In this document: in pieces, positions 46,398-53,471 of the stretch | How the letters are laid out: every line of letters starts with the position of its first letter | How positions within the stretch are numbered: the stretch's first letter is position 1 | From: Thraustochytrium sp. TN22 | Taxonomy: Eukaryota > Sar > Bigyra > Thraustochytrida > Thraustochytriidae | NCBI GenBank assembly: GCA_013306675.1 | Contig: JABLUY010000162.1 | Location: 1 to 64,000, forward strand | Direction: 5' to 3' | DNA length: 64,000 nucleotides | Position numbers and translations under genes: made by a program | Notes under the pieces: generated by a model | Database searches by the model: none | Told to the model about the DNA's origin: nothing | What the model saw: the letters and a program-made list of their open reading frames with translations, nothing else

Positions 46398-49235
46398 ATG
46401 GTGCCGCAGGTGGCGGCGGAGTCTCTGCTGCCAGGGCCCTCGCCGTCGCTCACGCGAGACGAGGCGGCCGAGCGCTCGAGACGGGCCAAGCTCGCCGAAC
46501 GAGCGAGGACGCGCCTCCCGGATGCCATCGGTCGCGGCGATCACTTCGCCATGTGCGAGTGCGTGCGAAATGGCGCCGACCCGGCCACCGCCACGCGCCA
46601 CGGCTGGACCGCGCTTGTGCGTTGCGTCGGCCTCGATCTCGGCGAGGCGGTTGACGCTCTCGTGCGCCTCGGTGCCGACGTCAACCACGTCGCGCCTCGT
46701 GGAGCCGGCGTCTCCGCGCTCGTGCTCGCGGTCTGCATGGACAACAAGCCCATGGTCGACCGCCTCCTGGCGCTCGGCGCCGACGTGGACCTCGAGCTCC
46801 CCGACGGCCGCTGCGCGCTCACGGCAGCGCTAAATCTCGGCCGCATCGACTCGCTCGCCGCGCACCTCGTGGAGACAGGGCGCGCACGCGTTGACCGCGT
46901 TAACAGGCAAGGCCAGACGCCGCTCATGCAGTGCGTGCTCACCTTCCACCTCGGCGTCGCCTGCGCGGAGTTCCTGCTGCGACACGGTGCCCCAGTCTCG
47001 CCCGCGCTCGTGGACCTCGCCAAGGCGCACCGCCAAAGCACGCTCGCGCGCTTCTTCGAGGACCGCCTACTCGCGAGCGACCCGTCCTCGAGCTCCCTGT
47101 TGCAAAACGACAATGCGCAGCGCGACTGTCAGATCAGGATGGATGCGATCCTGCGCTCGCACGACGCTGAGGCGATCCTAGCCGCCGTGGACGCCAAGCA
47201 GCTTGCCGCAGACCACCTCACGCCCACCGGCGAGAGCGCCATACACTTTGCAGCGGCGCATGACCACTGCGAGCTGCTTCTGCGGCTTGCGCAACGCGGT
47301 GCACGCGTTGACCTGCAAAACCAAGACGGCCGCACGCCACTCATGGCGGCCACCTGCGCCGGCGCCGTCATGGCCGTACGCACGCTGCTGCATGCGTTGC
47401 ACGCAGACCCAGACGTGCGCTGTGTCAGGGGCATGTCGGCGCTCATGCTGGCCACGGAGCGTGGCCACCAAGAGATCCTCCAGCTGCTCCTCGGCGTGCG
47501 CGCGCTCTCGCGCACGACATTGCCCACGGGCCTCGACGTGCGGCTCATCGCCGTCGGCGGCCGCTTTCGCGACATTTTGGCCCTTCTGGAGGCCTACGAG
47601 AGCGGCAAGGGGGAGGTCTTTCATGGCCTCTTTTGCCTCGCGGCCAGAGATCTGGAGCGCGACGACCTGCGCTTAGAGCGCCAGGAGTTGCAACTCGACG
47701 CGCTCTGCGCTGAGGTCGGCTTCAAGCCCCGCGCGCACGCGGACGTCTTTGTCTGGAGACCGGGCGGGCACTACTCGACCGAGGAGATTGACGATCCGCC
47801 CCTCTCTCGCGACAACTCGGGCGGCCCTCTGCGTTTCGCCGCGCAGCGCAAGGGCGCGTCCCTCCGCGAGCTGGGTCACCGCCGCGCCGAGGCCCTCATC
47901 ACCCGCGCCGAGCGATTGGCCGAGGAACGGGCGGCGGACAGGACGCAGCACAAGACGCAGCTGCTGGAGAGCTGTGGACGCCCCATCTCCCTGTCCGGGC
48001 CGCATGCAGACCCGCACACGGCGCTTGAGGCGCTCATTCAGGAGGTTGCGGCCCGCGAGGAGTCGGGCGTGAGGGACCAGGCGGGTCTCCAGCTGCGGCC
48101 CGTGCAGCTGCAGCTCGCTGAGCTCCTCGTCGACAGCGCCCCGGACCAAGTCGCAGAGGGCGTCCGCAGCGCGCTTGAACTCCTGGCCACACAGCGCAAA
48201 GAGCATGTTCGAGCGAACCCCTCCGCTGCCGGCAGATTTGGCCTCGCCGCCGTGCCCACGCTGCTCTGCATCGCGAGAGGCACCTGCAAGCTTGGCCGCC
48301 TTCCTGATTGTGCGCGCTACGTGCGCGCCGCCGTGCAGGAGTGCCTGCTCCTGGACCGCGCCGACGGCCCTGCGCTCACGCGCACGTTGGACGCGGGCGT
48401 CTCCATCTTGGAGAGCGTCGCGCTCTTCGACGACGCGCGCGCCATCTGTCTCAAGGTGCAGGCTACGCGGGCGCAGGCTCTCGGGGCGAAGAATCGTCTG
48501 GCGATCGCCGCACAGCAGAGGGCTGAGCAGCTTGCGGCCCTCCACGAGGCAGCGCTGGCCCGCCCTCGTTCGCGAAGAAGATTATCGCACGAAATTCGGC
48601 AGAAGACCGGAGCGGACCTCTGGCGCACGCGCCTTTTCGCCAAGGAGACGCTGCGCTCGCTGCACCGCGACATGGCCTGCTGGAGGCTCTTCCGCAGTTA
48701 CGCGGCCCAGCGCCAGCAGCTTGCGCTGGTCGACTTCTGCCGTGAGGGCAGCGAACTGCTGGCCGCGGAGGAGGACCACGTCAAGATTTGCACCAAGTGC
48801 GGCTGGAAGCTCGCTACCGCGATGCTCGACGCACCCCACATGTGCAAGTTCTGCCACCTTGAGATGTGCGACGGCTTTGTGCGCGCCGAGACCTTTCGCG
48901 TCTATGACGAGTACCTGCGCACGCGCGTGCTGGCCTGCATTCCGGATATCATGCGCGAGCGCATTGGCGGCGAGCTCGGTGGCGGGCCCGCCTGCCTTGA
49001 ACTTGCGCTCGAAGCCGCTTATGACCACCTTCACCGCCACCTGTACCCGCGCTTCGTGCGTGACCGCTGGCGCCGGCACGCTGCCTTTCGCTACCTCGTC
49101 ATGCGCGACCCTTTTGCTCTCGGCTGCGTGCGCAGAATTCAGCGCTGGGCGCGCACGGTTGCAGCGACTGGAAACGCAGAGGTCTTGTTGCCAAATCGCC
49201 CTGACAGTGACATGACAAGATCTGGTATGAGATAA
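46398..49235 (+). CDS. Ankyrin-repeat protein with RGS-like domain and C4 insert
   Basis: A 945-residue protein. Ankyrin repeats cover about residues 35-190 and 270-370 (for example NHVAPRGAGVSALVLAVCMDN and QDGRTPLMAATCAGAV). A helical, charged middle follows. Residues about 765-900 resemble an RGS fold: LHRDMACWRLFRSYAAQ then LALVDFCREG, and later FRVYDEYLRTRV, and AAYDHLHRHLYPRFVRD at the C-terminal helix. Between these halves sits a four-cysteine segment, C-x2-C-x14-C-x2-C (Cys798, 801, 816, 819), likely to bind zinc. If correct, it would regulate a G-alpha protein, but the RGS call rests on pattern alone. The longest frame begins with TTG, so the ATG at 46398 is used. Confidence 0.7.
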   Translation: MVPQVAAESLLPGPSPSLTRDEAAERSRRAKLAERARTRLPDAIGRGDHFAMCECVRNGADPATATRHGWTALVRCVGLDLGEAVDALVRLGADVNHVAPRGAGVSALVLAVCMDNKPMVDRLLALGADVDLELPDGRCALTAALNLGRIDSLAAHLVETGRARVDRVNRQGQTPLMQCVLTFHLGVACAEFLLRHGAPVSPALVDLAKAHRQSTLARFFEDRLLASDPSSSSLLQNDNAQRDCQIRMDAILRSHDAEAILAAVDAKQLAADHLTPTGESAIHFAAAHDHCELLLRLAQRGARVDLQNQDGRTPLMAATCAGAVMAVRTLLHALHADPDVRCVRGMSALMLATERGHQEILQLLLGVRALSRTTLPTGLDVRLIAVGGRFRDILALLEAYESGKGEVFHGLFCLAARDLERDDLRLERQELQLDALCAEVGFKPRAHADVFVWRPGGHYSTEEIDDPPLSRDNSGGPLRFAAQRKGASLRELGHRRAEALITRAERLAEERAADRTQHKTQLLESCGRPISLSGPHADPHTALEALIQEVAAREESGVRDQAGLQLRPVQLQLAELLVDSAPDQVAEGVRSALELLATQRKEHVRANPSAAGRFGLAAVPTLLCIARGTCKLGRLPDCARYVRAAVQECLLLDRADGPALTRTLDAGVSILESVALFDDARAICLKVQATRAQALGAKNRLAIAAQQRAEQLAALHEAALARPRSRRRLSHEIRQKTGADLWRTRLFAKETLRSLHRDMACWRLFRSYAAQRQQLALVDFCREGSELLAAEEDHVKICTKCGWKLATAMLDAPHMCKFCHLEMCDGFVRAETFRVYDEYLRTRVLACIPDIMRERIGGELGGGPACLELALEAAYDHLHRHLYPRFVRDRWRRHAAFRYLVMRDPFALGCVRRIQRWARTVAATGNAEVLLPNRPDSDMTRSGMR

Positions 49236-49695
49236 TCTGGTATGAGCGGAAACGCTCAAATCTCACTGTTGAATTGCTCTGACGCGGCACGCGCACCTCC
49301 GAAGCCGGGATTGACTGTGAGGCCCGACCCACCCACCGAACAGCGCATAAGCGAGGACGCTTCAAGCGCCAATGCCTGCACTTGGAACCTACAGCAAAAA
49401 GAAAATACACGGTGCTCCCGGCATCCTCACGTCACGATCCGTCTAAGCCTGTGTGCCGCGGCACGCGCCCGCGCGCAGCGGCCCGCGTTTTCCTCTCCAT
49501 CGCGCTGGCAACACAGTCCGGGACGAATGGGCCTAACGGCCCGGAGGCGGCCCAACGACTCTGCGAGCTCAGCTCATGCCATCGAGCTCGGGTGCGCGAG
49601 TCAAGGTCGAGGCCCGACGCAAGGAAACCTGCGCACGGGCGGCGGGCGGCGGCAGTCGCGAGAGCCCTTCGCAGCGACTCTACTCCGGCAGCGCG
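49236..49695. other. Intergenic region, ankyrin gene / LC1
   Basis: 460 bases. A frame is open across it into LC1 exon 2, but its upstream residues match nothing in the LC1 family and it is treated as leader and intron. Two TCTGGTATGAGATAA-like repeats overlap the ankyrin stop (about 49220-49244). Confidence 0.45.
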
Positions 49696-50480
49696 ATGGT
49701 AGGTGCTCGAGTTCTTCAGCAGCAGCTTTGCAGGTGGCAAAGACGAGGACAGCGACAACTACGCGCTCGAGGGGGTCAAGGCGGACGAGAGAAGAGACTG
49801 ACGAGACGAATTCTACGCGTCAGACGACATGCGGAGCGGCCATCAAGGCATGGGTACGTGTTGGCTTGCTTGCTTGCTGGCAAGCCGGCTGAAGTAGCGA
49901 CGAAAGAGAAGAAAGAGCTGACGAGAGGACGCCACAGGAGGAGAAGACCGGGACGCCGTCCTCGGAGGCGTCGGCAGTGCACCTGTACTGTCAGATGCCT
50001 CCGATCCAGAAGCTTGATAACGCGCTGAATGGGCTGACCAAGTGCGAGCACCTGGCGCTGTCGACGAACGCGATTGAGCGGCTCGTGCCCCTGGGCGGCA
50101 TGGCAAAGCTGCGCGTGTTGTCGGTGGGGCGCAACAACCTGAAGCGCTTCGAGAAGCTGGAGGAGAACGCCGAGACGCTGACGGAGATCTGGGCCTCGTA
50201 CAACCAGATCGCCACGCTGGACGGGCTGGCGGGCCTCCCTAAGCTCGAGGTGCTTTACCTGTCGAACAACAGCATCAAAGATTGGAGCGAGCTCGAGAAG
50301 CTCGCGGCCTGTACAAACCTCAAGGATGTCCTGCTGGTGGGCAACCCCATCTACGACGACGTTTCGCCGGAGGAGGCGCGCATCAAGGTCCTGCAGCACA
50401 TGTCGGCAAACAAGGCGCTCGTCAAGATCGACAACGTGCTCATCAAGCCAAAAGAGCGCGAGGAGGCAGCCTCGAACTAA
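49696..50480 (+). CDS. DNAL1: Axonemal outer-arm dynein light chain LC1, three exons
   Basis: An LRR protein that attaches to the outer-arm dynein heavy-chain motor domain and tunes ciliary beating. Proposed exons are 49696-49698 (the ATG alone), 49824-49853 and 49938-50480, giving 191 residues against 190-198 in the family. Spliced, the N-terminus reads MTTCGAAIKAW then EEKTGTPSSEASAVHLY, matching the IKEAL-W-EEKTG-LY pattern of known LC1. Leucine-rich units follow: LALSTNAIERL, LRVLSVGRNNLKRF, YNQIATLDGL and LYLSNNSIKDW, ending with GNPIYDD. Exon 3 is certain; exon 2 is well supported; the one-codon exon 1 is inference. The gene converges with the 50696 gene. Confidence 0.88.
49699..49823 (+). 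other. Intron 1 of LC1 (proposed)
   Basis: 125 bases, GTAGGT donor directly after the ATG and GCGTCAG acceptor, phase 0. Less certain than intron 2 because the frame also stays open through it. Confidence 0.55.
49854..49937 (+). other. Intron 2 of LC1
   Basis: 84 bases with TGG|GTACGT donor and CCACAG|GAG acceptor, phase 0. Its removal joins IKAW to EEKTG, a conserved block in LC1, and the unspliced frame runs into a stop. Confidence 0.82.
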
Positions 50481-50488
50481 GAGAAGAT

Positions 50489-50752
50489 AGTACAACAAAG
50501 GAGTTCCTTGTCTGTGACTTTCGCTCGCCGTCACTCGCGAGCGCGGCCCTGGGCTATGATCGATCAAAGGGCTCGGTCAGAAACTCGTAGTCCTCGCTCT
50601 CGCAAGCCGTAAGAGAAAACAGTACAACACAGTACAACACAGGAGCTCCTTGTCTCTGAGGTTCGCTTGCCGTCACTCGCGAGCGCGGCCTTGGGCTATG
50701 ATCGATCAAAGGGCTCGGTCAGAAACGCGTAGTCCTCGCTCTCGCAAGCCGT
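50489..50752. repeat. Tandem duplication of a gene 3' end, offset 142
   Basis: Copy 1 (50489-50610) and copy 2 (50631-50752) are near-identical over about 122 bases. Copy 2 contains the last codons and stop of the minus-strand gene at 50696; copy 1 repeats them downstream as an open remnant ending at a TAG at 50554-50556, with one GCG-to-GAG difference in the visible codons. Copy 1 also covers the region just after the LC1 stop. Confidence 0.9.
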
Positions 50753-51880
50753 CTTTTGCAGCCACGCCGGGCAGCGACTCTCGAAGAGCGCGCGAGCCGA
50801 GAGCACGTGCGGGTTGCTGCCCGGTGTGCCAACGTGGCGCTGGCCGTGGAGCAGCTCGTCCCAGGTAAGCGGATCGATCTTGTCGTCCTCGTGCGCCTGC
50901 GCGAAGTGGTCGAGCAGGAACTGGATGAAGAGACGGTTGATGCGGCCCGAGAAGCGCTTGGCCGTGATGGCGGTAAAGATTTCGCGCGTGCCGCGCTCGT
51001 GCCGCGCCTCCACGGGCGGCAGGCAGCGGTTCTGCACGAGGCGGCGGCCGATCTCGAGGCGCACGATGCCGAGCGAGACGCCGCGCAGCTTGAGCGCATT
51101 GACGGTCTCGTAGCCGCCCTCCTTCTCGCAACAGAGCTGCACGAGACGGCGAGCGGCCATGGCGGCCGAGAAGGAGCGCGCGCAGAAGCGATCCTTGTTC
51201 TCGTCTGCGAACACCTTGGAGATGAGCTCTACGGCGCGCATCGCCAGGTTGCGCACCACCGGGCCCTTGCCCGCGCGGTACGGGAGCGTCATGGCCAGCT
51301 GCTTGGCCCAGCCGCCGCTCTGCAAGTGCTGGCAGCCTAAGCACGCGCACGTGTCGTCGACGGGCTCCAGCGTGAGCGCAGTACGCTCAAAGCCGGAGGA
51401 CCGCATGAACGCCTTGTAGTCCGCCGAGATGGGCGGCAGCAGGTGCTGCAGGGTATCCTTATGCCTGGCTTCGAAGCTCGACAGGTAGGTGGCCTTGCGT
51501 GCGTCGCTCAGGTCCGGCGCTGCGTCTGCCGGCAGCGCGCCCGCCTCGTCCAGTTTGGCCAGCTCGCGCGCGAAGGCCGCCGGCACGATGGGCCTGCCCC
51601 TGCGGTCCCGGAGCGCGCCCGCGCGGCGGCGCGCCTCGCTCTTGCGGGCGGCTGCGCGGGCCGTGCTCCGCCTCTCGCGCTCCGCTGCCGCCTCGCGCAG
51701 CAGCCGCGGCACCGAGACCTTCACGCCGTCGGGGCGCCGCGCGCGAGGTCGCAGAAGCGGCCGCTGCCCGCCATGCCGCGCCAGCCGCAGTCGGAGCCTG
51801 TCGAGCAGCTCCTCGCCCTCCGGGTCGCGGCGCAGCGCCGCGTGCAACGCCTCGAACTCGCGCTCCAGCCGTCGCGCCAT
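50696..51880 (-). CDS. Unrecognised 394-residue conserved-looking protein
   Basis: No family was recognised. The first 110 residues are Arg/Ala/Glu-rich and helical. The rest looks like a folded domain with a compact Cys cluster CACLGCQHL near residue 180 and two more cysteines in LVQLCCEKEGGYE near 250. Aromatic-rich blocks such as GRINRLFIQFLLDHFAQ and DPLTWDELLHGQRHVG suggest an all-helical domain. The C-terminus is ESEDYAFLTEPFDRS. The ATG at 51880 is 12-25 bases from a TCTAGAGCTAGC sequence. It converges with LC1. Its 3' end is duplicated downstream. A cytosolic or nuclear location is likely, since there is no signal or membrane segment. Confidence 0.72.
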   Translation of the reverse strand: MARRLEREFEALHAALRRDPEGEELLDRLRLRLARHGGQRPLLRPRARRPDGVKVSVPRLLREAAAERERRSTARAAARKSEARRRAGALRDRRGRPIVPAAFARELAKLDEAGALPADAAPDLSDARKATYLSSFEARHKDTLQHLLPPISADYKAFMRSSGFERTALTLEPVDDTCACLGCQHLQSGGWAKQLAMTLPYRAGKGPVVRNLAMRAVELISKVFADENKDRFCARSFSAAMAARRLVQLCCEKEGGYETVNALKLRGVSLGIVRLEIGRRLVQNRCLPPVEARHERGTREIFTAITAKRFSGRINRLFIQFLLDHFAQAHEDDKIDPLTWDELLHGQRHVGTPGSNPHVLSARALFESRCPAWLQKTACESEDYAFLTEPFDRS

Positions 51881-52142
51881 GCCCTCGTGGCGCTCTAGAG
51901 CTAGCTGTCGAATCGATCGACCGACTGATCGGCGATTGACTTGATCGGGTTTGCCGCGTTTTGTCCAACGACGTCAACCATGACTTGGAGCCGGGCCCAC
52001 CGGCCCAGAGGGCCAGGGACCCGGACTCACACAGAGCATCGGGTCTGGATGAGAGTGCCGCACAGCAACGTGAGCAAGACTCCAAGAATCCGATCCTTTT
52101 ACTCCTAGTTGTGTGCAATGCAATGAAGATCGAGGTCAAATG

Positions 52143-53255
52143 TCAAGCAGAGCAATAGCGGAGACCAGCAAGGGGTTCCTGCGGCTCGACAGAGGCCCCG
52201 TCGCGATCGGCGCAGCGGCAGAGCACGTCAAAGGGCAGCGAGGGTGCGTTGTCCTCAAGCGAGGGAACGATCTGCAGGTGCAGGTGCGGGCGCGGCACAA
52301 AGCCGACGGCGCCGCTAGCGCAAATGGGTGTGCCTGCAGTGACCTTGGTGCCCTCCTGGACGAGTGCACTTCCCTTCTGGATGTGCACGTACTCGACAAA
52401 GCCGCCGGCGTCAAGGCGGAGCTGGACCGAGTTCCAGCGAAAGAGGTTGCGCGAGTGGATGCCCTCCACGGACTCCTTATCGCGGACGCCGACGATGGTG
52501 CCGTCGCCGACCGCGAGCACCGGGGTCCCGACCGGGCACTCAAAGTCGATGGCGAAACAGTTGCCGGGAAAGTAGTGTGTGAAGTGCGCGCAGGTGCCCT
52601 GCGAGCAAAGGTAGGGTCCGTCCCCGCCAAGCGGAAATCCCAGGCATGGGCGCGATGTTTTCGCCTCGGCAGGCGGCGTGGGCATGTCGGAAGGACAAAA
52701 CTGCACATCGGACGCCAAGTCCGTCGTGGCATCGCCGCCGTCCGCGCCAGGCAGCGCGGCCAAGAAGCAGACGTCCATCATCTGCCGCGGCTTCACAACC
52801 AGCACGAAGCTCACGCAGGGCGCGACCTGGCCGGCCTCGTCCTGCGCAGCGCCGGGCGCCAACTCGCGACCCGCCGCATCCGTCACGGGCAGGCAGCGGC
52901 CTGCGACCGTGAGGTTGAAGCTCTTGCACCTGGCCGCGTCGCAATTGATGACCGAGAGCAGCTTCGACTCGGGGTCCACGGAGATCTCCGGGACCTGGTC
53001 CAGACTGACGCCAAAGGTCTCTTCGTCCACGCCCTCGTCCACGTCCACCAGCCAGTCGGCCTCGAAGCGCGCGACATGGCACCCAGGCATGGACGCCGCC
53101 ACGAAGTTCTGCCGCCGCAGCGCCGCGGCGGCGGCCTCCGCGGGCCCCGCCGCCGCGCCCGCCGCGCCCGCCGCGCGCGCCTCCAGCCGCCGCGCGTCGC
53201 GCGCCGCCTTGGCCTTGGCCTTGGCCTTGCCGCCCTTGGCCTTGGCCTTGCCCAT
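52143..53255 (-). CDS. M23/LytM-type peptidase domain protein
   Basis: A 370-residue protein with a Lys/Ala repeat start (MGKAKAKGGKAKAKAKAARD) and a C-terminal LytM-type fold. The metal ligands are visible: HFTHYFPGNCFAIDF with His227 and Asp237, and PHLHLQI with His324 and His326. GTPVLAVGDGTIVGV and GTKVTAGTPICASGAVGF are typical of the M23 beta-sheet core. Bacterial M23 enzymes cut peptidoglycan peptide bridges; a eukaryotic copy could act on ingested bacteria or have another substrate. No signal peptide is seen at this start. The middle (about 60-200) is a separate Cys-containing region of unknown type. The frame is open upstream to 53873, but that overlaps the divergent gene, so 53255 is preferred. 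Bacterial origin is plausible but old, as base use matches its neighbours. Confidence 0.8.
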   Translation of the reverse strand: MGKAKAKGGKAKAKAKAARDARRLEARAAGAAGAAAGPAEAAAAALRRQNFVAASMPGCHVARFEADWLVDVDEGVDEETFGVSLDQVPEISVDPESKLLSVINCDAARCKSFNLTVAGRCLPVTDAAGRELAPGAAQDEAGQVAPCVSFVLVVKPRQMMDVCFLAALPGADGGDATTDLASDVQFCPSDMPTPPAEAKTSRPCLGFPLGGDGPYLCSQGTCAHFTHYFPGNCFAIDFECPVGTPVLAVGDGTIVGVRDKESVEGIHSRNLFRWNSVQLRLDAGGFVEYVHIQKGSALVQEGTKVTAGTPICASGAVGFVPRPHLHLQIVPSLEDNAPSLPFDVLCRCADRDGASVEPQEPLAGLRYCSA

Positions 53256-53471
53256 GGCCCCGCGCGCGCCGCCTCCCGCGGGAGGCGAGGCGGCCGCTGG
53301 TTCGCGCGGGCGCGCGCGCGCGGCTCGCTCCGCCCAGACCGCGCTGCCCGGGCTCCGCCGCGCGCCCGCGCGCGCCGCGTTCACGCTCTGGATGCGGACG
53401 AGCCCGACTGGCAAGCAGGTGGAAAAGAAATGCACGCGCGGCCACCATGGCAAAACCGTTTTTGCCATCCT

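Noticed and set aside
49242-49695. Open frame running from near the ankyrin stop into LC1 exon 2
   Set aside because: Its residues match nothing in LC1, and a proper LC1 N-terminus is obtained by splicing.
52113-53471. N-terminal extension of the coiled-coil gene through the M23 gene
   Set aside because: Antisense to the M23 domain, with composition of a mirrored frame; the ATG at 53472 follows it.
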